Below are positions 17,530 through 25,237 of a stretch of DNA of 64,000 bases, one piece after another. A program made the position numbers and the translations under genes. This DNA is from Selenomonadales bacterium 4137-cl (GTDB lineage Bacteria > Bacillota > Negativicutes > Sporomusales > UBA7701), in the NCBI GenBank assembly GCA_032334055.1, contig JAUOZS010000001.1:2988501-3052500 (forward strand). The letters run 5' to 3'. The first letter of the stretch is position 1; the number at the start of each line of letters is the position of its first letter. Below the pieces are notes generated by a model, which worked only from the letters and a program-made list of their open reading frames with translations, ran no database searches and had not been told where the DNA came from.

Positions 17530-18507
17530 TCAGCGCGGCACCACCGTATACGTCACCAGCACCGTCCCGTACTGATCCACGAACGCAATGCGGACAGGCT
17601 TTCTAAAATCGAGGTTCGCCCGATCCACCGCCAGGAAATCGTCCGTCTTGGTCGCCGCCGTATCGCCGTCCCGCGGGCTCTTCGTCCGCACCGTCACCGT
17701 CAGGTCGTTGCCGCTCCGCACCACCTTGGCGATACCCACCCCGTAACCCTGCGGCGACACCGAGCCGACATGGGCGAACAACAGCATCTGGCGACCGAAA
17801 TCCAGCCTGTCCAGCACGGCGCCCGGCACGGTCGTCGTCAGGCCGGCCGGCCGCGGGTCCTGCAGCGCGATCCCGAACGCCATATCGGCCGGATAAACCG
17901 CCTCTGCCCAGCTCCACTCGCTAAAAGCGGCTGTCTCGAAAATCGTCGTCCGCTCGGCCGGAGCGGCCGGCACAGGCAGCAGCGCCGCACCGGGGAAAAA
18001 GCTGGCCGGCGTATAGGTCGCCGGGTGATTCCGGTCGCCGATCCCGCGGATGGTCGTGATAACCCAGGAGCCGCCGTCCCGCTCCAGATCGACCTTAAAC
18101 GTCTGCCCGTCGTGCCTTACCCGCACCGTCGCCCTGTTGCCCGTCTTCGACATCAGCGAAAACGAATCGCTGCGAACATCGAAGCCGAACGTCGCCGCAT
18201 TATCCATCACCACCTGCACCGGGCTGCGCGCCTCCCACCGGTCGCGGTCCCGCCAGTCCCGGTCCCTCCGGTCATGGTCGCGGTCGCGCTCCCGGTCGCG
18301 TTCCCTGGCCTGCGCCTCCACCCCGCCGCCCTGGTCCTGCGCCGCGGCATCCGCGGCGCTCTCCACTGCCGGGGCGGGCGCGGCCAGCACCTTCGCCACC
18401 GGGAACCCGTGCAGCAGGGCCGTGGACATCACCGCCGCCCCCGCCACCGCGGCCGCCATCTTCCGATAACGGCGCCTCAGGCGTCTTCGCTTCGTCGTCG
18501 TATGCAT
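17530..18507 (-). CDS. Exported protein with Arg/Asp-rich linker and PrcB-like C-terminal domain
   Basis: About 325 residues from ATG 18507, which follows GGAGGGGAATTT. A strongly basic start (MHTTTKRRRLRRRYRKM) precedes a hydrophobic signal segment ending in an AAPAPA-type cleavage region. Next comes a low-complexity linker of alternating Arg and Asp (about residues 70-95), then a beta-rich region. The end (LLFAHVGSVSPQGYGVGIAK...) resembles the PrcB C-terminal domain pattern of glycine-tyrosine strands; that match is by eye. It lies between the tRNA cluster and tuf and has its own terminator. Function unknown. Confidence 0.6.
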   Translation of the reverse strand: MHTTTKRRRLRRRYRKMAAAVAGAAVMSTALLHGFPVAKVLAAPAPAVESAADAAAQDQGGGVEAQARERDRERDRDHDRRDRDWRDRDRWEARSPVQVVMDNAATFGFDVRSDSFSLMSKTGNRATVRVRHDGQTFKVDLERDGGSWVITTIRGIGDRNHPATYTPASFFPGAALLPVPAAPAERTTIFETAAFSEWSWAEAVYPADMAFGIALQDPRPAGLTTTVPGAVLDRLDFGRQMLLFAHVGSVSPQGYGVGIAKVVRSGNDLTVTVRTKSPRDGDTAATKTDDFLAVDRANLDFRKPVRIAFVDQYGTVLVTYTVVPR

Positions 18508-18608
18508 AAATTCCCCTCCCCGCGAGATAGGTTCATTTTTATTCTTCGCATCCGGGGAGAAGGATTTGCAAAGCATATATTGGAATTACCCCCGCGACAC
18601 AAACGCGA

Positions 18609-18639
18609 CAAAACCCCCGCATCCCTGCGGGGGTTTTGT
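18609..18639 (-). terminator. Terminator of the tRNA cluster
   Basis: AAAACCCCCGC and GCGGGGGTTTT pair perfectly around ATCCCT, directly after tRNA-Met on the minus strand, with TTTTGTC following. Confidence 0.9.
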
Positions 18640-18645
18640 CCTAAA

Positions 18646-18722
18646 TGGTGGCGGCGCACGGATTTGAACCGCGGACCCAGCGGGTATGAACCGCTTGCTC
18701 TAGCCAACTGAGCTACGCCGCC
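18646..18722 (-). tRNA. tRNA-Met (CAT), elongator type
   Basis: 77 nt with encoded CCA. GGCGGCG acceptor, anticodon loop TTCATAC, T arm GGTTCAAATCC. The paired first acceptor position distinguishes it from the initiator. A tRNA-Ile with modified CAT is possible in principle. Confidence 0.92.
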
Positions 18723-18730
18723 AAAAAAAA

Positions 18731-18806
18731 TGGAGCTAGTGACCGGGATTGAACCGGTGACCTTATCCTTACCAAGGATACGCTCTACCAACTGAGCTAC
18801 ACCAGC
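18731..18806 (-). tRNA. tRNA-Thr (GGT)
   Basis: 76 nt with encoded CCA. GCTGGTG acceptor, anticodon loop TTGGTAA, T arm GGTTCAATCCC. Confidence 0.95.
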
Positions 18807-18847
18807 ATTTATTATCGGCCGGCAAAAAGCGCCGGCCGGATATTAAC

Positions 18848-18924
<77 letters not shown>

Positions 18925-18961
18925 ATGTGCAAGAGCCAATCTCCAGTTATTGAGGTAAGTG

Positions 18962-19046
18962 TGGTGGAGGGGGGTGGATTCGAACCACCGAAGCGAAACG
19001 CGGCAGATTTACAGTCTGCTCCCTTTAGCCACTCGGGAACCCCTCC
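18962..19046 (-). tRNA. tRNA-Tyr (GTA)
   Basis: 85 nt with encoded CCA and a long variable arm. Acceptor GGAGGGG, anticodon loop CTGTAAA, T arm GGTTCGAATCC. Confidence 0.96.
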
Positions 19047-19057
19047 GTATTATACTG

Positions 19058-19133
19058 TGGAGCTGGCGAAGGGAATCGAACCCCCAACCGCGGGTTTACA
19101 AAACCCGTGCTCTGCCAATTGAGCTACGCCAGC
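19058..19133 (-). tRNA. tRNA-Thr (TGT)
   Basis: 76 nt with encoded CCA. Acceptor GCTGGCG, anticodon loop TTTGTAA, T arm GGTTCGATTCC. First tRNA of the cluster in transcription order. Confidence 0.95.
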
Positions 19134-19163
19134 GAAAGAGTGCGTCGTTTAGTGACAAAAGTT

Positions 19164-19192
19164 ATTATATAATAACCGTCTCGTTATGTCAA
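19164..19192 (-). promoter_or_regulatory. Promoter of the five-tRNA cluster
   Basis: Minus-strand TTGACA (19187-19192), 17-bp spacer, TATAAT (19164-19169): a perfect consensus pair 31 bp before tRNA-Thr(TGT). No -35/-10 decay, as expected for a strong stable-RNA promoter. Confidence 0.93.
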
Positions 19193-19533
19193 TACACCGC
19201 CGCAATTTCCTGACGGAACCTATTGGGCTCGTTCCACCTGACGAGAATTAAGTTTACCATACCTCTCCCGCTTGCGCAAGTGGTAAATCGTGTATTTTTT
19301 ACCCCCGTTCCTGCAGCTAGCCTGCCCGCCTGCATCGCCCTTGGCGCGCCTCTCCGCCGACGCCTCGGCTCTTAATTTTGTCGAAAATTGGAGAAAAGTT
19401 CCTTGATTTTTGATATAATCTTAATGCAACACAAACCATCCGACGGCCGCAGGCAATGCCCTCCAGCCATGTCAAGCCCGGCCGTGATCGCACCTTTGCC
19501 AGTCACGACTAAGCTTGGAGGGATATAACGCCT
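19193..19533. other. Divergent intergenic region between tRNA cluster and HD-GYP gene
   Basis: About 340 bp without a gene. It holds an extended -10 on the plus strand, TGATATAAT (19411-19419), with no clear -35, as the likely promoter for the gene at 19534. The remainder shows no coding potential and no recognised element. Confidence 0.6.
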
Positions 19534-20616
19534 ATGGCAACCATCCTACTGCCGACAAATGCCCTCAAACCCGGAATGACGGTAGCGGAAAGCGTGTGCA
19601 GCGACAGACAGGTCATCCTGCAGGAAAACACCATCCTCACCAGCAACATCATCCGCCGCCTCGCTTCGTGGCACGTTCGCAGCGTACGGGTCAACCAGGA
19701 ACCGAGCTACGGGGACGGCGCCCAGACCATCGCCCACCTCAGCGCCGAATTCGTCAAGGACAACCCCGCCTTTTTCACTCAGTACGCCAAAGCCATCGCC
19801 TCCGCCGGCAAACTCTTCCACCTCATGCGCGAAAACCAGGCCGTACCTTTCCAGGAGCTTGGCCGGCTCGCCACCGTCGACCTCTACAACCTGCTGCGCA
19901 GCAAGAGCCTCCTCGGCAACCTCTACCGCCTCAAATCCTACACCGATTACACCTTCATGCACGCCGTCGACGTCGGCCTCCTCGCCGGCCTCCTGGCCAT
20001 CTGGAACGGCCTGCCCGAAGAAGAAGTAAAAACCCTCATCCTCTGCGGCCTCATGCACGACATCGGCAAATCGCAGATACCCCTGTCCATCCTCGACAAA
20101 CCGGGCAAACTCACCCCCGAAGAACGGAAAACCATCATCCTCCACCCTGAATACGGCTACTACATGACCAAAAGCATCCCCGGCATCCTCCCCGACGTGC
20201 AGTACGCCGTCTGGCACCACCACGAACGGGAAAGCGGCGAAGGCTATCCGGGAAGACTGCGCGGCGACCGCATCCACCCTTACGCCAAGATTATCGCCAT
20301 CGCCGACACCTACGACGCCCTCACCACCGACAAAGCCTACCAGAAAAGCGTCACCCCCTTCCAGGCGCTCGAAACCCTGCAAGACCTGATGTTCGTCCAT
20401 CTTGAGCGCAAACTCTGCCAGACCTTCATCCGCAATATCCTTTACAGCCTGATGGGCTCCACCGTCCTCTTAAGCGACGGCGCCCAGGCCGAAGTGCTGC
20501 AAACGGCCCACTACATGTCCTGCAAACCCGTAGTCGCCACCAACAACGGCGTCATCGCCGACCTCCACCTCAGCAACAGAACGACCATCGTCGAAGTCCT
20601 CAAATTCCGCCAATAG
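19534..20616 (+). CDS. HD-GYP domain protein (predicted c-di-GMP phosphodiesterase)
   Basis: 360 residues. An N-terminal beta domain (ALKPGMTVAESV...) of the type often preceding HD-GYP is followed by the HD-GYP domain. Metal and motif residues: LMHDIGKSQIP, LHPEYGYYM, HHHERESGEGYPGRLRG, IAIADTYDALTTDKAY. The HE...GYP core is intact, which favours activity, although GEGYP replaces the usual GTGYP. No transmembrane segment, so cytoplasmic. ATG 19534 lies 11 nt after GGAGGG. It stands alone with its own terminator, and a second HD-GYP protein occurs at 40520. Confidence 0.85.
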   Translation: MATILLPTNALKPGMTVAESVCSDRQVILQENTILTSNIIRRLASWHVRSVRVNQEPSYGDGAQTIAHLSAEFVKDNPAFFTQYAKAIASAGKLFHLMRENQAVPFQELGRLATVDLYNLLRSKSLLGNLYRLKSYTDYTFMHAVDVGLLAGLLAIWNGLPEEEVKTLILCGLMHDIGKSQIPLSILDKPGKLTPEERKTIILHPEYGYYMTKSIPGILPDVQYAVWHHHERESGEGYPGRLRGDRIHPYAKIIAIADTYDALTTDKAYQKSVTPFQALETLQDLMFVHLERKLCQTFIRNILYSLMGSTVLLSDGAQAEVLQTAHYMSCKPVVATNNGVIADLHLSNRTTIVEVLKFRQ

Positions 20617-20647
20617 CTTAGATTGCCGTTAAAAACCCCAAACCAAA

Positions 20648-20667
20648 AGCCCCGCACCCGCGGGGCT
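20648..20667 (+). terminator. Terminator after the HD-GYP gene
   Basis: AGCCCCGC pairs with GCGGGGCT, followed by CTCTTATTA on the plus strand and by a TTTTGG tract on the minus. Probably works for both convergent genes. Confidence 0.7.
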
Positions 20668-20692
20668 CTCTTATTACTCCTCCTTGCGGACC

Positions 20693-21892
20693 TCAAGCCC
20701 GCAAAGTAAACACGCTTATCTCCGGCGGACACCCCAGCCGGAACGGAAACCAGTGCCCCGCGCCGCTCGACACATACCCCCACAGATCGTCCTGCCGGTA
20801 CAGACCGCGCACGTACCGATGCAGCGACACCAGCGGCCTGCCGCCGATCACCACCTGGCCGCCGTGCGAATGCCCGGCCAGCGTAAGCGGCACCTGCCCG
20901 GCGAACCCGTCGATGAGGAAATCGGGATGGTGGGCGATCAACACCCGGACCGCGCCGGCCGGCACGCCCCGGTTGGCGGCCGCGAAACACTCCTGCCGCC
21001 GTTCGTCCGGGATATTCAAGCTGCGGCGGGCGCTCTCCGCCGGCGGGTAATCCACGCCCAGCAGATATAGCGGCCGCTCGCCCGGTACGATCTCGGCGCT
21101 TGCGTTCTTGAGGATCTTAATCCCCCCCGCCCGCAGCGTCGCCTCGACCAGACGGGGATCGCGGAAATACTCGTGATTGCCCCAGCAAAAATACACCCCG
21201 TGGGGAACGTCCGCCTGCAGCGCCGCCAGTCGCTCGACCGCCGGAGCGATCTGACTGAGATCGTCCACGAAATCGCCGGTCATCACCATCAGATCCGGCT
21301 TCTCGGCCCGCAGGCGCGCACACACCGTCTCCAGCCTCGTCAGATCGAAATACGGCCCCACATGCGTATCGCTCACCTGGCCGATTCGGAAGCCGTCAAG
21401 ACCGGCAGGCAGTCCCGACACAACCACCGAGTGGCGGACGACCGCCAGCTCGGCCTGGGCGCTGTAAACTCCCTTCGCCCCCGGCACGAACGCAACCAGC
21501 GGCACCGCCGCCAGCGCGCCGCTGATAAAAGCGCGGCGGCTCATACCCGGCTCCGCCGGCGCCGTCTCCTTCCCCCTCGCCCGCCGCCTGTCCCAGCGGT
21601 CCACAGCGTAAAACAGCGGCTGCAGAACGATCAGGACAAGCTGCCCGCACAGCCACACCAGCGCGCCGTATATAAGGAAGATAAGCAGCTCCTGACCCGG
21701 CTCGGCCGTCCACGGGCGGCGCGGCCAGCCGAAAACCATCACCAGCGCCGCGGCCGCCGTCAGCAGCAGGTACGCCCGCCGCACAAACCTGCCGCGCCAG
21801 AAAATGAACAACCGCGCCAGCAGCCGGTAATTAAGCCAACTCAAAAACACCGTCAGCGCCAGCAGCGAAAAAATGGCCACAACAAAACGCAT
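20693..21892 (-). CDS. Membrane-anchored metallophosphoesterase (YkuE-like)
   Basis: About 399 residues from ATG 21892, four nt after GGAGGT; an upstream in-frame ATG at 21961 lacks such a site. The N-terminus has about four hydrophobic segments (residues 1-120), then MSRRAFISGALAAVPLVAF, a twin-arginine-like segment that begins the catalytic part. Catalytic motifs of calcineurin-type phosphoesterases: QVSDTHVGP, MTGDFVDD, CWGNHEYF, LIAHHPDF and LAGHSHGGQ. The catalytic domain is predicted to be outside the inner membrane. The substrate is unknown; YkuE acts on UDP-linked lipids. Confidence 0.85.
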   Translation of the reverse strand: MRFVVAIFSLLALTVFLSWLNYRLLARLFIFWRGRFVRRAYLLLTAAAALVMVFGWPRRPWTAEPGQELLIFLIYGALVWLCGQLVLIVLQPLFYAVDRWDRRRARGKETAPAEPGMSRRAFISGALAAVPLVAFVPGAKGVYSAQAELAVVRHSVVVSGLPAGLDGFRIGQVSDTHVGPYFDLTRLETVCARLRAEKPDLMVMTGDFVDDLSQIAPAVERLAALQADVPHGVYFCWGNHEYFRDPRLVEATLRAGGIKILKNASAEIVPGERPLYLLGVDYPPAESARRSLNIPDERRQECFAAANRGVPAGAVRVLIAHHPDFLIDGFAGQVPLTLAGHSHGGQVVIGGRPLVSLHRYVRGLYRQDDLWGYVSSGAGHWFPFRLGCPPEISVFTLRA

Positions 21893-22062
21893 CCATACCT
21901 CCGTTACCTTATCGACATACAATACAACCTTTGACACCCGCCGCCCCGATACCTGCCTCATCCCCCCGCCATAATCTTCCCCGTTCCGCCGCCGGAAATA
22001 AGCCGGTCGGCCCTCGAAAACGCCGCCTGCCGCATGGTATAATTATCCTGAAATCCCAATTC

Positions 22063-22098
22063 AGGAGGTGACGGCGGGACCACGTCCCGCGCCCAATG
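22063..22098 (+). promoter_or_regulatory. Shine-Dalgarno and start codon separated by a hairpin
   Basis: AGGAGG (22063-22068) is 27 nt from the ATG at 22096, too far for normal initiation. GCGGGAC (22074-22080) and GTCCCGC (22084-22090) form a seven-pair stem that, when folded, leaves only ten nt between the two. No other start codon is in frame after the TGA at 22069. Confidence 0.6.
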
Positions 22099-22836
22099 AC
22101 CGACACCGTCCGCATCCACGACCTGGCCCTCGACGCCGACATGTTCGGCACCAGCATCACCATCCACCCCGTCCTCCTCTGGGACGCAACCGACGGCGCC
22201 ACCCTCGTCGACGCCGGCGTCCCCGGTCTTTTCCCCCTCCTCCGGCAGGCTGTCGAACGCGCCGGCGTCCCCTTCCGCCAGCTCCGCCGCGTCATCCTCA
22301 CCCACCAGGACTGGGACCACACCGGCGCCCTGCCCGACATCCTCGCCGCCGGCGAAGGCATCACCGTCTGCGCCCACCGCCTCGAAAAACCCTACATCGA
22401 AGGCGCCCTGCCCAACTACAAACTCACCCCCGAAAAAATCGCCGCCCGCATCGCCGCCCTCCCGCCCGAGGCACAGCCCAAGGCGGCCGCCGTCTTTGCC
22501 GCCCTCCCCGTCTCCCCCGTGCACCGCGCCCTCGTAGACGGCGAGCTCCTCCCCTTCCACGGCGGCCTCGAAGTCATCCACACGCCCGGCCACACGCCCG
22601 GCAACCTCTGCCTCTACCTCAAAAACCGCCGCCTCCTCATCGCCGGCGACCAACTCCGCGTCGTCGACGGCGCCCTCGTCGGCCCCGCTCCCGAGCACAC
22701 CCCCGACATGCCGACAGCCCTCACCTCGCTCAAAAAACTCGCCGCCTACGACATCGACCGCGTCCTCTGCTACCACGGCGGCCCGTACGGGCCAAACGCC
22801 GCCCCCAGCATCGCCACCCTCGTCGGCTGCCGATAA
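22096..22836 (+). CDS. MBL-fold metallohydrolase
   Basis: 246 residues of the metallo-beta-lactamase fold. The first metal motif reads THQDWDHTG, the HxDxDH-style variant also found in related Bacillus hydrolases, where the second histidine is replaced by aspartate. Further metal ligands are in HTPGHTPGN and in LIAGDQLR; a late histidine occurs in YHGGPYG. No signal peptide. Substrate unknown; relatives cleave thioesters, lactones or phosphoesters. Translation probably relies on a hairpin-bridged ribosome site. Its TAA stop codon lies inside the left stem of a structured repeat. Confidence 0.82.
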   Translation: MTDTVRIHDLALDADMFGTSITIHPVLLWDATDGATLVDAGVPGLFPLLRQAVERAGVPFRQLRRVILTHQDWDHTGALPDILAAGEGITVCAHRLEKPYIEGALPNYKLTPEKIAARIAALPPEAQPKAAAVFAALPVSPVHRALVDGELLPFHGGLEVIHTPGHTPGNLCLYLKNRRLLIAGDQLRVVDGALVGPAPEHTPDMPTALTSLKKLAAYDIDRVLCYHGGPYGPNAAPSIATLVGCR

Positions 22837-22941
22837 GGCCCCATCTGCTGCGTTGCTCCTCGACTGCCATCCTCAGCGTACGTTCGTGTACGCTTCCGGT
22901 GTCAGCCTCCGGTGCGCCTTGCATCTGAAGCCTTCTCGGCA
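22828..22941 (+). repeat. Structured 3'-UTR repeat, type A copy 2 (MBL gene end)
   Basis: 114 bp. Outer stem TGCC/GGCA, loop GATA/TCTC, inner AGGC/GCCT, then the conserved CATCTG-flanked core. The MBL gene's last codon and stop (CGATAA) form part of the left arm. Confidence 0.85.
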
Positions 22942-22998
22942 ACCTTGGCTAGTCCCTATTTCGCTTATAGAGCCGGGCCGCTCTCACCCCGGAAACAT

Positions 22999-23026
22999 AA
23001 AGGCTGCTCCGTTTGGAGCAGCCTTT
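22999..23026 (-). terminator. Bidirectional terminator
   Basis: AAAGGCTGCTCC and GGAGCAGCCTTT pair perfectly around GTTT. It serves the 23042 gene on the minus strand and probably MBL-gene read-through on the plus. Confidence 0.85.
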
Positions 23027-23041
23027 ATCATATATATTGCG

Positions 23042-23296
23042 CTACATCGTGCCCAGTTCTTCCGGCGGCGTCCTGGTGATAACACCCGCCGCCATCAACT
23101 GATTGACGATGTCCTCATGGACCGTCAGCGATCTCACAAAGCCCTCCAGCGGCATGATTATCCTGCTGCTGACGTCCATGACCGGCTGGCCGTTGTCGCT
23201 CGCCAGTTGAGGCTGCACCGTCACAAAATCGATGCGGACAAGATTTCCGGTTATGTGGATGGCGCTGATCCCGTCAGCGAAAATCTCCTGCTGCAT
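23042..23296 (-). CDS. Small conserved-looking protein of unknown function
   Basis: 84 residues, no signal or membrane segment. The sequence is beta-rich (EIFADGISAIHITGNLVRIDFVTVQP) with an SSRIIMPLEGFVRSLTVHEDIV stretch that could end a small barrel. The pattern faintly recalls DUF3467-type proteins, which I cannot confirm. ATG 23296 follows a GGAGG-type site, and a strong terminator lies 16 bp after its stop, so it looks like a genuine monocistronic gene. Confidence 0.6.
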   Translation of the reverse strand: MQQEIFADGISAIHITGNLVRIDFVTVQPQLASDNGQPVMDVSSRIIMPLEGFVRSLTVHEDIVNQLMAAGVITRTPPEELGTM

Positions 23297-23488
23297 TGTC
23301 TGTCATCCTCCCTCAATGCTTTTATAATACCCCCAAAAGCCAATTAAACAAGTTTCGTCGATAACCGCCTTTTTCCTCCTCCGGATCCGGCCCTCGCCGT
23401 ATTTTTCCAGTCCCCGCTCCGTTACCATTCCCCCGCCGGCGTCGTTTAATAGTACGTGGCAAATAATAAATAAAGACAGGAGGTCTCG

Positions 23489-23932
23489 ATGAACACCATG
23501 CGCACCAAAAAAGCGGCCAGCTTCTTCGCCGTGCTTCTGCTATCGGGAACCCTGCTTCTCGGCGGCTGCGTCAACCTCACCCAAACCGACTCCCCGTCCA
23601 CGCCGTCCGTGCCCTCCGGACCGTCGACCGGCGCCAGGGAAGTCAAAGTCGTCTACAACTACAACGACACCGACAAAGTACAGCTTTCCGGCAACGACCT
23701 CGTGCTGAAAGTCGGCGAAAAACTCGTCCTCCAGCCCGCCGCCGGCCTCACCAAAAACACCCGCTTCAAATCCGCCGGCAAATACTTCATCGGCGACATC
23801 ATGAAACAGGAAACCGACCAGCACGGCAAAGTCGTATTCACCGCCGTCAAAGCCGGCAAAGGTCAGCTCCAGATTATACCGGATACCGACAAAGAAGACC
23901 GCGCCGTCGATCTCCGAGTTACTGTAGAGTAA
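23489..23932 (+). CDS. Putative lipoprotein
   Basis: 147 residues. A signal peptide with a clear lipobox (LLLGGC, Cys at about residue 29) predicts lipidation and membrane anchoring. A Ser/Pro/Thr-rich linker of about 25 residues follows, then a beta-rich domain with repeated lysine-glycine strands (LVLKVGEKLVLQPAAG, KVVFTAVKAGKGQLQI) reminiscent of small Ig-like or chagasin-like folds. The fold assignment is inference; no family was recognised. ATG 23489 lies six nt after AGGAGG. A structured repeat begins eight nt past its stop. Confidence 0.7.
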   Translation: MNTMRTKKAASFFAVLLLSGTLLLGGCVNLTQTDSPSTPSVPSGPSTGAREVKVVYNYNDTDKVQLSGNDLVLKVGEKLVLQPAAGLTKNTRFKSAGKYFIGDIMKQETDQHGKVVFTAVKAGKGQLQIIPDTDKEDRAVDLRVTVE

Positions 23933-23940
23933 AGTTCAGG

Positions 23941-24123
23941 GGGATTGGCGATAAGGCCCCATCTGCGGCGTTGCTCCTCGGCTGCCATCCTCAGCGTACG
24001 TTCGTGTACGCACGATGCTGTTAAACCGATCCTGTGCAAACAACGCATCTAAACATCGTCGCGGAGGAAACGGTGGTGTCAGCCTCCGGTGCGCCTTGCA
24101 TCTGGTGCCTTCTAGCCAATCCC
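23941..24123 (+). repeat. Structured 3'-UTR repeat, type A copy 3 with internal insertion
   Basis: 183 bp. Outer stem GGGATTGGC/GCCAATCCC, loop GATA/TCTA, inner AGGC/GCCT, then the conserved core. About 65 extra bases occupy the apical region after GTGTACGC, where other copies have a short loop. Confidence 0.8.
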
Positions 24124-24163
24124 GGCTGTCAAGGGAAGGCCGGAGGCGTCGGGGAAAGCAGGC

Positions 24164-24262
24164 GTGCTGCGCCGTTGGCGACGGTACGGCTGTGTCGGCC
24201 CGAGCCTACGGCGCGTTCAGCCGCAGCCACGCGAGCGGCGATGCGGCTTTCGCCCGCAGCAC
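24164..24262. other. Large imperfect inverted repeat, non-coding
   Basis: GTGCTGC (24164-24170) and GCAGCAC (24256-24262) enclose about 85 GC-rich bases with several inner palindromic segments. It lies between repeat copy 3 and the alpha/beta hydrolase terminator. Apart from this the 23933-24323 gap holds no gene. Confidence 0.4.
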
Positions 24263-24286
24263 TAACATTGTGCCCAGGAACGATAA

Positions 24287-24318
24287 AGACCGTCTAAAGC
24301 AGTAGCTTCAGACGGTCT
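24287..24318 (-). terminator. Terminator of the alpha/beta hydrolase gene
   Basis: AGACCGTCT and AGACGGTCT pair around a 14-base loop. The T tract CTTTTTT is on the plus side and TTTATC on the minus side, so it may serve both directions. Confidence 0.7.
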
Positions 24319-24323
24319 CTTTT

Positions 24324-25211
24324 TTATCCCCTCGCGAACGCTTCGCGGAGCTTGTCCGCGATCAGGTCCCACGCCGCCAGCGCCGCCTCCTGCGGTCCAA
24401 AGTGAGTGAAAGCGTGCATGCAGCCGGCAAACTCCCGGTAAGCGACCTCCACCCCCGCCGCCTTAAGGCGCGCCGCGTACCGCTCCCCGTCGCCCCGGAT
24501 CGGGTCCAGTTCCGCCGTGATCACCAGCGCCGGCGGCAGTCCTGAAAGATCGTCGGCTAAGAGCGGCGAAAGCAGCGGATTGCGCTTATCTTCCGGGGAA
24601 TTCACATAGCAGGCGGTGAAAAACTCCCGCGTCGCCGGCGTCAGCAGCTTGTCACCGGTCACCACCTCATAAGGGTCGACCGTCAGATCGAGTGGCGGAT
24701 AATCCAGCACCTGATACACGATGGAAAACTCCCGCCGCTCTTTCGCCAGCAGGCATAGCCCCGCCGCCAGGTTGCCGCCCGCGCTGTGGCCGCCCACGGC
24801 AATCCGCCCGGCGTCCACGCCCAGCCCGGCCGCATTGGCGCACAGCCACCTCGCGACAGCGTAGCACTCCTCCAGCGCCACCGGGAACTTGTGCTCCGGC
24901 GCCAACCGGTAATCCACGCTGACCACCGCGCATCCCGCCGCGTCGGCGAGCCTGCGGCACCATCCATCGTCGTCCGCGGCGCTGCCCATCACAAACCCGC
25001 CGCCGTGCATGCTCACAAACACCGGCAGAGGCTCCTGCACCTGTCTCACTGGCCTGTACACGAGCACCCGCGTATCGCCCGCGCCCGTCCTCACGGCAAG
25101 CTCGTCCGCCCCGCCCCCGAGCGCGCCCCTGCGGCCGCCAGCCCCGCGGAGCGCGGAATCCCGCCGCGCCGCGATCGCCGCCTTCGCTATACTCACCATA
25201 TCGAATGCCAT
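24324..25211 (-). CDS. Alpha/beta hydrolase (HSL-type esterase/lipase)
   Basis: 295 residues of the hormone-sensitive-lipase group. The oxyanion-hole motif HGGGFVMGS is near residue 90, the nucleophile elbow GGHSAGG near 165, an acid in ELDPIRGDGE and the histidine in GCMHAF near the C-terminus. All triad residues are in place. No signal peptide, hence cytoplasmic. Such enzymes hydrolyse short-chain esters; no natural substrate can be inferred. It is 26 bp after uppP on the same strand and probably cotranscribed. Confidence 0.88.
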   Translation of the reverse strand: MAFDMVSIAKAAIAARRDSALRGAGGRRGALGGGADELAVRTGAGDTRVLVYRPVRQVQEPLPVFVSMHGGGFVMGSAADDDGWCRRLADAAGCAVVSVDYRLAPEHKFPVALEECYAVARWLCANAAGLGVDAGRIAVGGHSAGGNLAAGLCLLAKERREFSIVYQVLDYPPLDLTVDPYEVVTGDKLLTPATREFFTACYVNSPEDKRNPLLSPLLADDLSGLPPALVITAELDPIRGDGERYAARLKAAGVEVAYREFAGCMHAFTHFGPQEAALAAWDLIADKLREAFARG

Positions 25212-25237
25212 CAGTTACTCCCCCGGGGTCCGGCCGC

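Noticed and set aside
18459..18790. Small frames through the tRNA cluster.
   Set aside because: They read through tRNA genes with intact cloverleaves and have no ribosome sites.
22068..22928. 286-codon frame starting GTG at the Shine-Dalgarno of the MBL gene.
   Set aside because: Its product is almost only Arg, Pro and His, a shifted reading of the MBL gene, and the MBL frame carries clear catalytic motifs.
22853..23347. Reading frames through the structured repeats (sharing the peptide YASGVSLRCALH).
   Set aside because: The peptide arises only from the repeat sequence in one frame, there are no start signals, and different copies break the frame.
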